Assembly: GCA_934675575.1 (NCBI GenBank) | Contig: CAKUQQ010000002.1 | Span: forward strand, 186,001 to 250,000 | Source: an uncultured Muribaculaceae bacterium | GTDB taxonomy: Bacteria; Bacteroidota; Bacteroidia; Bacteroidales; Muribaculaceae | Direction of reading: 5' to 3' | Length of the DNA stretch: 64,000 nucleotides | In this document: positions 9,004-17,378 of the stretch, in pieces | How positions within the stretch are numbered: position 1 is the stretch's first letter | Layout of the letters: every line of letters begins with the position of its first letter | Made by a program: the position numbers and the translations under genes | Notes under the pieces: model-generated | Databases searched by the model: none | Seen by the model: the letters and a program-made list of their open reading frames with translations, nothing else | What the model was told of the DNA's origin: nothing

Positions 9004-9420
9004 ATGAAAGTACAAGCACTCTTTATCACAGCAATGCTGCCGGCAGGAGCAACAGCTTCTGAGGCTAATGCTTGTTGTGTGGTGGCGCAAACCGGCTGCC
9101 ATGCCATCACTGAGGGTGCCCACTGCCAATCGCACGGCTATGCCTGTGTGGCAACATTAGGTGCCATAGGCCACTTGACAAGCCCAACCGCAAAAGCCTC
9201 AAAATTTACAGAACCTAACGCAGCCAAACCTCACCGTTGTTCAGTGCGCAACGCAGCCAAGACCATTGGCAGCGGCACAACGTCGGCAGAAGTCGTTTGG
9301 CTACAAACTACCAAAACAAGAAACTTATACTATAAGCGGAATAAAGACAACCACACCATGAAAAACTTTACCTTTTTAGGCATCTATGTGGTCGATGACA
9401 AAATTGTTCTAAAGCATTAG
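9004..9420 (+). CDS. Hypothetical cysteine-rich small protein, doubtful
   Basis: A 138-residue frame beginning MKVQALFITAMLPAGATASE, which resembles a weak signal peptide. The mature part has several Cys and His residues in the first 60 positions and no recognised domain. In its favour are a good promoter at 8930-8962 and a strong terminator at 9471. Against it, the composition is loose, with unusual codon use, and the last 20 residues (MKNFTFLGIYVVDDKIVLKH) look like an unrelated short peptide with its own ATG at 9358. It could be a decayed gene or a non-coding transcript. Confidence 0.35.
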   Translation: MKVQALFITAMLPAGATASEANACCVVAQTGCHAITEGAHCQSHGYACVATLGAIGHLTSPTAKASKFTEPNAAKPHRCSVRNAAKTIGSGTTSAEVVWLQTTKTRNLYYKRNKDNHTMKNFTFLGIYVVDDKIVLKH

Positions 9421-9470
9421 CTTTTTGTCGCGATGACACGCATAGTGCCGCCATGCACTAAAAACACTCC

Positions 9471-9522
9471 CACAGGGCCAATGACAATGAGTCAGTTATC
9501 ATTGGCCCTGTGCTATTTTTTG
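9471..9522. terminator. Bidirectional terminator between convergent genes
   Basis: A perfect 14-bp stem (CACAGGGCCAATGA with TCATTGGCCCTGTG). On the plus side it is followed by CTATTTTTT. On the minus side the complement gives a short T-run (GTGTTTTTAG). It can serve both the 9004 frame and the AraC-type gene. Confidence 0.85.
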
Positions 9523-9560
9523 CACCGCATGGCGTGTGGCACAAAAATGCGCATTAACCG

Positions 9561-10745
9561 TCAGATCTTCTTTTTGCCGTGAGCGGCTTTGTATTCAGAT
9601 GGAGTCATGCCCGTCACCAGCTTAAACTGCTTGTGAAAATTGCTCTTGTCTCCCACCCCCACCATGTCGTGAAGCGAGGCGGTTGACACGTCGCTGTCGT
9701 CGCGCAGCAGCCTCTCGGCCTCGGCAATGCGCAACTTTAGCCGCCATGAGCGAAACGTGGTGTGGCGCTGCGTTGTGAAATACCACGCCAAGTAACGCCT
9801 GTTAGTGCCGAGTTGCTCTGCCACACCATCGGGAGAAATGTCTTTTTGAGTGTATTTCTTCATTTGCACCCAGTGGTCGATGGCTTGCTCCAAGCGCTGC
9901 AATTGTCCATCGTCGTGAGGCTTGGCATCAATGGCCGACACAGTTTCATAAATGGCAGTAGCCGTGTCACCGCCTACTGCAGCATTACAGCCAACCACCT
10001 TGTCGGCTGGCACGTTTTCAGCCACCCCCACAGCCTTCACCACAAAAGTGTAGTTGATGCGATAGTTGATAACACACATCACCACATACACATAATACAC
10101 GGTAAACGTAACAATAAACCAGTCGTAATATTGCACTGGCACCTCAAACACCGAGAAAGCCAAGGCAAGCACGCCTATGCCAAGGGCACTGTAGAAGAAA
10201 TGTCGCAACCAGCGAAGCCGCCCCGACTCCTCGTCGTCATAGTAGTCGTCGAGCCGCTTGGCGCTGTGCCTGTAGCTGGCGTGGAACATGCGCCAGTAGC
10301 CTATGAGCTGGCAGACATAGGCAATCACAGCCAAGCAAAACAGGGCTGGATATATGCCGGGGTCGGTGAATATGGAAAGCACCAAAATTGCACCGCCGGC
10401 TGCAATCATGCCACAATGCTTCAGCACCACCTTTGCCCTGACGCGCATAGGGCCAATAAACACCATGGCCGTAGCAGTGAACAGCAAAGCCTGAAACGAC
10501 GCCACCGCAAGGGTGACAGCCGACAGCAGGTGCGGCATATCGGCCTCCACACTCGCCATGCCGGTAAACATGTTTGAGCCACTAAGCACAATGAACGACG
10601 TTGCCAAAAACGCACGAATTTGGCGCATACGCCTCCAGCTACCATCAGGCGGAATGGGCACGCCAAGCAAAACTATTGCCATGGCGGCTATCACAACAGC
10701 CGATGTAACCGTGATAAAATAATGATTGAAGCAGAACTCATGCAT
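9561..10745 (-). CDS. Membrane-bound AraC-type transcriptional regulator
   Basis: The C-terminal 100 or so residues form an AraC-type double helix-turn-helix (GVAEQLGTNRRYLAWYF, then VGVGDKSNFHKQFKLVTGMTPSEYKAAH), which binds DNA. The N-terminal 230 residues hold about six to seven hydrophobic helices, so the sensor part lies in the inner membrane. This layout is common in Bacteroidetes. The frame is open up to an ATG at 10832, but a perfect TAATTTTG promoter element on the minus strand (10800-10793) lies inside that extension. The start MHEFCFNHYF at 10745, just before the first membrane helix, is therefore preferred (394 residues; 423 from the upstream ATG). The signal and target genes are unknown. 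The gene is divergent from the mannose-6-phosphate isomerase gene. Confidence 0.85.
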   Translation of the reverse strand: MHEFCFNHYFITVTSAVVIAAMAIVLLGVPIPPDGSWRRMRQIRAFLATSFIVLSGSNMFTGMASVEADMPHLLSAVTLAVASFQALLFTATAMVFIGPMRVRAKVVLKHCGMIAAGGAILVLSIFTDPGIYPALFCLAVIAYVCQLIGYWRMFHASYRHSAKRLDDYYDDEESGRLRWLRHFFYSALGIGVLALAFSVFEVPVQYYDWFIVTFTVYYVYVVMCVINYRINYTFVVKAVGVAENVPADKVVGCNAAVGGDTATAIYETVSAIDAKPHDDGQLQRLEQAIDHWVQMKKYTQKDISPDGVAEQLGTNRRYLAWYFTTQRHTTFRSWRLKLRIAEAERLLRDDSDVSTASLHDMVGVGDKSNFHKQFKLVTGMTPSEYKAAHGKKKI

Positions 10746-10935
10746 GGCGTCAATGGAATAATGGTCAGCAGGCTTAAAACCAACTCCAAATGCAAAATTA
10801 ATCAAGAAAATCAAAATAAAGCATCTCTGCACGATAAAGTTTTTGCCGTCACCCCCACAATGACAAAAACCACCAAATTTTGCATGCGTCAGGCTGCGTC
10901 AATGCAACAAAAAAGGTTGTCTTTTTGCCTTTCGT

Positions 10936-10966
10936 TTTGTATTGCCCTCGGTTTGCACTATCTTTG
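10936..10966 (+). promoter_or_regulatory. Promoter of the mannose-6-phosphate isomerase gene
   Basis: TTTG (10936-10939), 19 bases, TATCTTTG (10959-10966). It is a near-perfect Bacteroidetes promoter about 37 bases before the ATG at 11003. Confidence 0.75.
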
Positions 10967-11002
10967 CACATATTTTTTGAGCAATTGCTTTTTTTTGACG
11001 AT

Positions 11003-11956
11003 ATGAGACCCTATAAATTTCAGCTTAACCTCAAGAGTGTGCTGTGGGGTGGCGACCGCATCGCCACCTTCAAAGGCATGCACTTCGACCGCAGTGATGT
11101 GGGCGAAAGCTGGGAAGTGAGCGGAATTGAAGGCAAGGAGTCGGTCGTGGCCGACGGACCCGATGCCGGTCTCAATCTGCGTCAACTCCTTGAAAAATAC
11201 GGCAGCCGCATCGTGGGCGAACATGTGTATCGCCGCTTCGGCAATGAATTTCCACTCGTAGTGAAACTCATTGACGCAAGGCACGACTTGTCGCTGCAAG
11301 TGCACCCCGACGACAAACTGGCGTGGCAAAACCACCGCTGCAACGGCAAGACCGAGATGTGGTATGTGGTTGACGCCGACCCCGGAGCACGCCTGCTCGC
11401 CGGAATGAAAAAAGAAATCACCAAGCAAGAATATGGCCGCCGCATAGCCGACAACACCATTCTCGACGTGGTGAGTGAGCACGACACACGCGCCGGCGAT
11501 GTGTTCTTCCTGCCGGCTGGCCGCATTCACGGCATTGGCGCAGGCAACTTCATCGCCGAAATTCACCAGGCAAGCGACATCACCTATCGCGTGTATGACT
11601 ACAACCGCCACGATGCCAACGGCAAGCTGCGCGAGCTGCACACCGACTGGGCAGCCGACGCAATCAAATTTGACGACACCGACGTGAAATGCCAGAATTT
11701 CGCAGACAAAGCCGATGCCACACTTGTGAAGTGTGACTGCTTTGAGGTTAGTAAGCTATCCGTCAGCGGTCAGCGCGACGTGGATATGCCACACGACGCA
11801 TTTCTTGTGGTGATGTGCATAGGCGGCAGCTGCACCGTGACCACAGGCCAAAACGATGCAGTATCGCTCCGCCAAGGCGAAACCGTGCTGATTCCGGCCG
11901 AGCTCACCAAATTCCACCTCCAAGGCACCGCCACGCTCCTCACCGCCACCGTGTAA
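11003..11956 (+). CDS. manA: Mannose-6-phosphate isomerase, class I
   Basis: Interconverts mannose-6-phosphate and fructose-6-phosphate, linking mannose use and GDP-mannose supply to glycolysis; a cytosolic zinc enzyme. The 317-residue protein begins MRPYKFQLNLKSVLWGG. The frame is open further upstream to 10880, but the promoter at 10936-10966 excludes those starts. Zinc-ligand motifs are present: SLQVHPDD (Gln and His), GKTEMWYV (Glu) and, in the second half, PAGRIHGIGAG (His), followed by the substrate-loop motif ITYRVYDYNR. The length is typical of the short Bacteroidetes class I form. It is a single-gene unit with a plus-strand promoter. Confidence 0.93.
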   Translation: MRPYKFQLNLKSVLWGGDRIATFKGMHFDRSDVGESWEVSGIEGKESVVADGPDAGLNLRQLLEKYGSRIVGEHVYRRFGNEFPLVVKLIDARHDLSLQVHPDDKLAWQNHRCNGKTEMWYVVDADPGARLLAGMKKEITKQEYGRRIADNTILDVVSEHDTRAGDVFFLPAGRIHGIGAGNFIAEIHQASDITYRVYDYNRHDANGKLRELHTDWAADAIKFDDTDVKCQNFADKADATLVKCDCFEVSKLSVSGQRDVDMPHDAFLVVMCIGGSCTVTTGQNDAVSLRQGETVLIPAELTKFHLQGTATLLTATV

Positions 11957-12029
11957 CTCGCCGTGGCTTCCCTTGCCCCCAAAAATCATTGAACACCCCG
12001 TTCCCCAGACACAGGAAGCATATACAAAC

Positions 12030-12066
12030 AAAAAAAGAGGCTGAATGATTTTATCATTTAACCTCT
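12030..12066 (-). terminator. Terminator downstream of tRNA-Leu
   Basis: Read on the minus strand: AGAGG, 3 bases, AATGAT, short loop, ATCATT, 3 bases, CCTCT, then seven T. It starts 7 bases after the tRNA 3' end. Confidence 0.7.
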
Positions 12067-12073
12067 CCGCTTG

Positions 12074-12155
12074 TACCCAGAGCCGGGGTCGAACCGGCAC
12101 GGATTGCTCCACTGGTGTTTGAGACCAGCGCGTCTACCGATTCCGCCATCTGGGC
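12074..12155 (-). tRNA. tRNA-Leu (anticodon CAA)
   Basis: On the minus strand the acceptor stem GCCCAGA pairs with TCTGGGT (one G-U pair), the discriminator base is A, and the D-arm is GGCGGAATCGGTAGACGC. The anticodon stem-loop is CTGGT-CTCAAAC-ACCAG with CAA at the centre, there is a long variable arm of class II type, and the T-arm is CCGG-TTCGACC-CCGG. The 3' CCA is not encoded. It has its own promoter at 12171-12201 and a terminator. Confidence 0.96.
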
Positions 12156-12170
12156 TTCGTAATAGCGGTG

Positions 12171-12201
12171 CAAAGTTAGTCATTTTTTCCGACCCTCCAA
12201 A
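12171..12201 (-). promoter_or_regulatory. Promoter of tRNA-Leu
   Basis: On the minus strand TTTG (12201-12198), exactly 19 bases, TAACTTTG (12178-12171). Transcription would start a few bases before the tRNA 5' end at 12155. Confidence 0.8.
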
Positions 12202-12411
12202 TTATTACAGCAAAAATCACAAAACTATTTTTCCACCGGCAAGCTCCAACTGCCACTTTAGCGGCACGCATTTGCCAATGCGTGCTTTCACATGTGAAAG
12301 CTCAAAAAAGTTTTGCAAAGCGATGCAGTTTTACGCACGGCAGTCGAGGTCTTTTTGCCACATTATGCCTATTTTTGTAATCTCAAATCGATAATATATC
12401 TACACACATTA

Positions 12412-13200
12412 ATGCACAACCAGTTTCAACGAACCGAAATGTTGCTTGGCAAGCCGGCAATCGAAGCTCTGGCCAAAAGCCGCGTGGCGGTGTTTGGTGT
12501 GGGCGGTGTGGGCGGCTATGTGGTTGAAGTGCTTGCCCGAAGCGGCGTGGGCACGCTCGACCTTTTCGACGACGACAAGGTGTGTCTGTCAAACATCAAC
12601 CGCCAAATCATTGCCATGCACAGCACCATAGGGCGATACAAGGTGGACGTGGCCGCCGAGCGCGCCACCGACATCAACCCACACTGCACGGTCAACGGCC
12701 ACAAAATGTTTTATGTGGTGGAAAATGCCGACCAAATAGACCTCTCGGTTTACGACTATGTGGTTGACTGCATCGACACCGTTTCGGCCAAAATGGAACT
12801 TGTGCGCCGCTGCACAAAGCTCGGCGTGCCCATACTGTGCTGCATGGGAGCAGCCAACAAGCTCGACCCCACAGCTTTTCGCGTGACCGACATCTGCCAC
12901 ACAAAAATGGACCCCATAGCCCGTGTGATGCGGCGCAAGCTCGCCAAAGAAGGCATCAAGCACTTTAAGTGCGTGTATAGCGAGGAAATTCCCGTCTCGC
13001 CAATCCCATGCCAATCTAGCAACGACGACCCGAATCCAGAGCCGCAAAGCGGCACTCACGCCCCCAAGCGCAACGTGCCGGCAAGCAACGCCTTTGTGCC
13101 GGCAGCCGAAGGTCTGGTGGCTGGCGGAGAGGTGGTGAAAGACCTGATTTCGGCAGCAGGAGCCATGCGCCAGACCCCTATGCAGAGCGCGAATGTTTAA
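12412..13200 (+). CDS. tcdA: tRNA threonylcarbamoyladenosine dehydratase (ThiF/E1-like)
   Basis: Catalyses the ATP-dependent cyclisation of t6A to cyclic t6A at position 37 of ANN-decoding tRNAs. The 262-residue protein starts MHNQFQRTEMLLG. The nucleotide-binding loop GVGGVGG is at residues 29-35. The DDDKVCLSNINRQI motif of the E1-like adenylation fold follows, and the family stretch FKCVYSEEIP lies near residue 185. A charged, variable segment of about 30 residues precedes the last helix, as in other family members. A -7-like TATTTTTG at 12370-12377 lies just upstream. The neighbouring tRNA gene is on the opposite strand and is probably only adjacent by chance. Confidence 0.92.
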   Translation: MHNQFQRTEMLLGKPAIEALAKSRVAVFGVGGVGGYVVEVLARSGVGTLDLFDDDKVCLSNINRQIIAMHSTIGRYKVDVAAERATDINPHCTVNGHKMFYVVENADQIDLSVYDYVVDCIDTVSAKMELVRRCTKLGVPILCCMGAANKLDPTAFRVTDICHTKMDPIARVMRRKLAKEGIKHFKCVYSEEIPVSPIPCQSSNDDPNPEPQSGTHAPKRNVPASNAFVPAAEGLVAGGEVVKDLISAAGAMRQTPMQSANV

Positions 13201-13248
13201 ATAATCATAACAAAGCCACATTAAGGAATTTTTTCCATAATAAAATGG

Positions 13249-13277
13249 TTGAGAAAAAATATAAATGTGTAATTTTG
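13249..13277 (+). promoter_or_regulatory. Promoter of the PEP carboxykinase gene
   Basis: TTG (13249-13251), 18 bases, TAATTTTG (13270-13277). The leader is about 70 nt. Confidence 0.65.
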
Positions 13278-13351
13278 CACTCTGAAAGATTAGAGGTTTC
13301 ATTTTAATCAAATAGAAAATTTTTAACAACTACTTTAAAATAAAATCTAAA

Positions 13352-14968
13352 ATGGCAAAGTTTGATAAGTCAGTTTTAGCAAAGTACGGAATCACAGGCA
13401 CTACTGAGGTTCTTTACAACCCTTCGTATGAAGTTTTGTTCAATGAGGAGACAAAACCAGGTTTAACAGGCTATGAGAAAGGCCAAGAGACAGAGCTCGG
13501 CGCCATCAACGTAATGACAGGCGTGTTCACTGGCCGTTCGCCTAAAGACAAATTCATCGTTGACGATGCCACTTCTCACGACACCATCTGGTGGGACAGT
13601 GAGGAATATCACAACGACAACCACCGCGCAAGCGAGGACACCTGGAAGGCCGTAAAGGAAATCGCAAAGAAAGAGCTCTCTAACAAGAAACTCTATGTGG
13701 TTGACGGTTTCTGCGGCACTCACAAAGACACTCGCATGAAAGTGCGTTTCATCATGGAAGTTGCATGGCAAGCTCACTTCGTGACCAACATGTTCATTCG
13801 TCCACAAAACGAGGAAGAGTTTGACCAGGAACCTGACTTCATCGTTTACAACGCTTCTAAGGGCAAAGTTGAGAACTGGAAAGAACTCGGTTTGCACTCA
13901 GAAACTGCCGTTGTGTTCAACGTTACAAGCAAGGAGCAAGTTATCATCAACACTTGGTATGGTGGTGAAATGAAGAAAGGTATGTTCTCTATGCAGAACT
14001 ACTTCTTGCCACTCAAGGGCATCGCTTCTATGCACTGCTCTGCCAACACCGACATGAACGGCGAAAACACTGCCATCTTCTTCGGTCTGTCTGGTACTGG
14101 TAAGACCACTCTTTCTACCGACCCGAAGCGCAAACTCATCGGCGACGATGAGCACGGCTGGGACGACGAAGGTGTGTTCAACCTCGAGGGCGGCTGCTAC
14201 GCCAAGGTCATCAACCTCGACAAAGAGGCTGAGCCTGACATCTATGGCGCAATCACTCGCGACGCTCTTCTTGAGAACGTTACTGTTGACGAAAACGGCA
14301 AGATTGACTTCAAGGACAAGAGCGTGACAGAAAACACTCGTGTTTCTTACCCAATCTATCACATCAAGAACATTCAACGCCCACAATCACAAGGTCCTGC
14401 TGCAAAGCAAGTGATTTTCTTGAGTGCTGACGCATTTGGTGTGCTGCCTCCAGTGTCAATCCTCAACGCTGAGCAAACTAAATATTACTTCTTGAGCGGA
14501 TTCACTGCTAAGCTCGCTGGTACTGAGCGTGGCATCACAGAGCCAACCCCAACATTCAGCGCATGCTTCGGCCAGGCATTCCTTGAGTTGCACCCAACAA
14601 AATATGCCGAGGAGCTCGTTCGCCACATGGAGAAGAGCGGTGCCAAGGCTTACTTGGTTAACACTGGTTGGAATGGTACAGGCAAGCGTATCTCTATCCG
14701 CGACACCCGCGGCATCATCGACGCTATCCTTGACCACAGCATCGACGCTGCTCCAACAAAGACTATCCCTTACTTCGACTTCGTAGTTCCTACTAAGCTC
14801 GAAGGCGTTGACCCAGGTATCCTCGACCCTCGCGACACTTATGCCGACGCTGCTCAATGGGACGAGAAAGCTAAAGACCTCGCTGCTCGCTTCATCAAGA
14901 ACTTCAAGAAATATGAAGGCAACGAAGCCGGCAAGGCCCTTGAGGCTGCAGGTCCTAAGTTGGACTAA
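13352..14968 (+). CDS. pckA: Phosphoenolpyruvate carboxykinase (ATP)
   Basis: Interconverts oxaloacetate plus ATP with phosphoenolpyruvate plus CO2 plus ADP. In gut Bacteroidetes it runs mainly toward oxaloacetate, fixing CO2 for fumarate respiration and succinate formation. The 538 residues match the usual length. Visible motifs are the kinase-1a P-loop GLSGTGKT (residues 245-252), the metal-binding GDDEHGWDD (264-272) and the conserved [13 protein letters not shown] segment near 450. Codon use is strongly biased (aag, ctc, ggc, cgc), as for a highly expressed gene. It is flanked by its own promoter and a strong terminator at 15066. Confidence 0.97.
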   Translation: MAKFDKSVLAKYGITGTTEVLYNPSYEVLFNEETKPGLTGYEKGQETELGAINVMTGVFTGRSPKDKFIVDDATSHDTIWWDSEEYHNDNHRASEDTWKAVKEIAKKELSNKKLYVVDGFCGTHKDTRMKVRFIMEVAWQAHFVTNMFIRPQNEEEFDQEPDFIVYNASKGKVENWKELGLHSETAVVFNVTSKEQVIINTWYGGEMKKGMFSMQNYFLPLKGIASMHCSANTDMNGENTAIFFGLSGTGKTTLSTDPKRKLIGDDEHGWDDEGVFNLEGGCYAKVINLDKEAEPDIYGAITRDALLENVTVDENGKIDFKDKSVTENTRVSYPIYHIKNIQRPQSQGPAAKQVIFLSADAFGVLPPVSILNAEQTKYYFLSGFTAKLAGTERGITEPTPTFSACFGQAFLELHPTKYAEELVRHMEKSGAKAYLVNTGWNGTGKRISIRDTRGIIDAILDHSIDAAPTKTIPYFDFVVPTKLEGVDPGILDPRDTYADAAQWDEKAKDLAARFIKNFKKYEGNEAGKALEAAGPKLD

Positions 14969-15065
14969 TGCAGAAACCGCATGCCACAGGCTTTGCGCCT
15001 GAAGCACCGATTTCTAACCGAAATATAATCTGAAAAGAACTAACTTATTTAGATATATTTTTCAC

Positions 15066-15105
15066 GAAGACCGCCCGGCATCACTGTCAGGCGGTCTTCC
15101 TTTTT
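15066..15105 (+). terminator. Terminator of pckA
   Basis: A perfect 10-bp stem, GAAGACCGCC/GGCGGTCTTC, with a 14-base loop, followed by CTTTTT. Confidence 0.88.
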
Positions 15106-15147
15106 CCATTATTCCCCACAAAAAACAGACAATCTCTCATTTTAATT

Positions 15148-17265
15148 ATGAACAGAATTTTAATCATAACACTCACCCTCACAGCCATGCTGCAACTAAA
15201 TGCACAAAAAAGGGCTTTCACCATTCCCGACCTCTACAAGGTGCAGAGCGTGAGCGGTCTGGCCATTAGCCCCGACGGCAAGTCGCTGGCCTACAGTGTC
15301 ACCAAGCAAAGCCTGAAGGACCACAAGAGCGAGACCAACCTTGCGCTCATGGACACAAAGAGCATCAAAGTCGGCAAGGCTCAAAACACCGCCGCCGTGA
15401 AGATGCTCACCACCGACGGCAAAAGCTCAAGTCCCATTTGGAGCCGTGACGGCAAGTCAATCTTTTTCACCGCCACAATCAAGAAAGACAAGAACAACAA
15501 AGACGAGGTGGCAAAACCTCAGGTCTATCGCTACGACACCACAACCGGATCTACCGAGCAAATCACCGACTATGCTCTGGGCGTGAGCGGTGCCGTGCTC
15601 TCGCCCGACAACAATCTCATTGCCTTTGTGGCCGACATATATCCCGACCTTGGCGGAGCCAACCCAGAAGCCAACCTGAAGCGCATGAAAAGCAAGGACG
15701 AGGGCCCTGTGCAGGGTCACGTGGCCGACAAACTGCTGTTTCGCCACTGGACTTCTTATGCCGACGGACACTACTCCCACATCATTGTTTTCAACATTGC
15801 CAAGCACACCTACACCGACGTCACTCCAGGCGCATTCGACTCTCCGGTGTTTATGCTCGGCGGCGGCATAGGGTTTAATTTCTCGCCCGACTCTAAGGAG
15901 CTTTGCTTTGTGTCAAACCGCACCGAGCACCCAGAGGCCAACACCAATGCCAACCTCTACACCGTGCCAGTGACCGGCGGTGAGCCCAAGTGTCTCACAG
16001 CCGACAATGAGGCTTGGGACGGCAGCCCCATCTACTCGCCCGACGGCAAATACATAGCCTATCGCATGCAGCGTGTGCCAGGACACGAGTCCGACCGCTT
16101 CCTGCTTGCCCTCTACGACCGTGCCACCGGTGCAAAGCGTGTGCTCACCGAAAGCGTTGACAACTGGGTTGACGACTTCAAATGGGCTGCCGACAGCAAG
16201 AGCATCTATTTCATCACCGAGGAGCAAGGCTACACTCCGCTCAGCAAAGTGACACTCAGCGACGGCAAAATCACAAAGGTGTTGTCCAAAAAGTCGCTGC
16301 GCGACTTTGCCCTTGGCACCGACGGTTACACCTACTACACCTACACCACCACAGGCAAGCCCGTGGCTCTCTATCGCAGCAAGAGCGGCCGTGGCGAGCA
16401 GCAGCTCACCTACCTCAACCAGCAACTCGAAGACGAGGTTGACATTCGCCCCAGCGAGGCCATGTGGGTTGATGGTGCTGATGGGATTCCAGTGGAAGTG
16501 TTCATCGTGAAGCCACACAATTTCGACCCCAACAAAAAATACCCTCTCATCGTCAATGTGCACGGCGGCCCACAATCGCAGTGGCAGGACTCATTCCGCG
16601 GTGACTGGCAAGTGTATCCCGGAGCTGGCTATGTGGTGGCATATCCAAACCCTCACGGCTCCACCGGCTATGGTCAAGCCTACACAACCTCAATTTCAGG
16701 CGACTGGGGCGGCAAGCCATACGAAGACGTGATGAAGGTTACCGACGCGCTCAGCAAGCTGCCCTACGTTGACGCCAACCGCATGGGTGCCATGGGCTGG
16801 TCATACGGTGGCTTCTTCATGAACTGGCTCCAGGGACAGCCTCACCCGTTCAAGTGTCTTGCCTCTATGATGGGGCTCTATGACTTGCGCTCCATGTGGG
16901 GTGTGACCGAGGAACTATGGTTTCCAAATTTCGATCTCAAGGGCCAACCGTGGAACTCTGACCTCTACAAGAAATGGTCACCGTCGGAGTACGTGAAAAA
17001 TTTCAAGACCCCTGCACTCATCATCACCGGCGAGCGCGACTATCGCGTGAGCTACACGCAGAGCTTGCAATACTTCACTACACTGCAGACCCTCGGCATT
17101 CCATCGCGCCTCATCGTGTTTAGCAACGATGGCCACTGGCCCGACAACCTCAAGTCGATGCCAGTTTACTATAACGCACACCTTGAGTGGTTTCACAAAT
17201 ACCTTGGCGGCGACCCTGCCCCATGGGACACCGAGAAAATGCTTAACAACGAGGTGGAATACTAA
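15148..17265 (+). CDS. S9 family peptidase (dipeptidyl-peptidase 5-like), exported
   Basis: A 705-residue prolyl-oligopeptidase family enzyme with a signal peptide (MNRILIITLTLTAMLQLNAQ). An N-terminal seven-bladed propeller is visible as WD40-like repeats (ISPDGKSLAYSV, SPDNNLIAFVAD, YSPDGKYIAYRM). A C-terminal alpha/beta-hydrolase domain carries Ser552 in GWSYGG, Asp631 in GERDYRV and His663 in NDGHWP, the expected triad order. The size and the NDGHWP context resemble DPP5 of Porphyromonas, which removes dipeptides with hydrophobic P1 residues in the periplasm. Specificity cannot be read from sequence alone. The likely role is breakdown of imported oligopeptides for amino-acid fermentation. 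Transcribed alone, between terminators. Confidence 0.9.
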   Translation: MNRILIITLTLTAMLQLNAQKRAFTIPDLYKVQSVSGLAISPDGKSLAYSVTKQSLKDHKSETNLALMDTKSIKVGKAQNTAAVKMLTTDGKSSSPIWSRDGKSIFFTATIKKDKNNKDEVAKPQVYRYDTTTGSTEQITDYALGVSGAVLSPDNNLIAFVADIYPDLGGANPEANLKRMKSKDEGPVQGHVADKLLFRHWTSYADGHYSHIIVFNIAKHTYTDVTPGAFDSPVFMLGGGIGFNFSPDSKELCFVSNRTEHPEANTNANLYTVPVTGGEPKCLTADNEAWDGSPIYSPDGKYIAYRMQRVPGHESDRFLLALYDRATGAKRVLTESVDNWVDDFKWAADSKSIYFITEEQGYTPLSKVTLSDGKITKVLSKKSLRDFALGTDGYTYYTYTTTGKPVALYRSKSGRGEQQLTYLNQQLEDEVDIRPSEAMWVDGADGIPVEVFIVKPHNFDPNKKYPLIVNVHGGPQSQWQDSFRGDWQVYPGAGYVVAYPNPHGSTGYGQAYTTSISGDWGGKPYEDVMKVTDALSKLPYVDANRMGAMGWSYGGFFMNWLQGQPHPFKCLASMMGLYDLRSMWGVTEELWFPNFDLKGQPWNSDLYKKWSPSEYVKNFKTPALIITGERDYRVSYTQSLQYFTTLQTLGIPSRLIVFSNDGHWPDNLKSMPVYYNAHLEWFHKYLGGDPAPWDTEKMLNNEVEY

Positions 17266-17296
17266 TCACCAACATTTTTCCACTCCTACATAACAC

Positions 17297-17338
17297 AAAA
17301 TCGGGAAGAAGCACAAGCCTCCTCCCGATTTCTTTTTT
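17297..17338 (+). terminator. Terminator of the S9 peptidase gene
   Basis: A 9-bp stem, AAATCGGGA/TCCCGATTT, followed by CTTTTTT, between the convergent S9 peptidase and ettA genes. Confidence 0.75.
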
Positions 17339-17378
17339 CATTATTATTTCTGTCACATTGTGTGAATGTGCGCCGGAG

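Noticed and set aside
9762..10577. A 271-codon open frame on the plus strand
   Set aside because: Antisense to the AraC-type regulator gene, whose domains are clear.
12071..12394. Open frame over the tRNA region on the plus strand
   Set aside because: It runs through the tRNA-Leu gene on the opposite strand and into the leader of tcdA.
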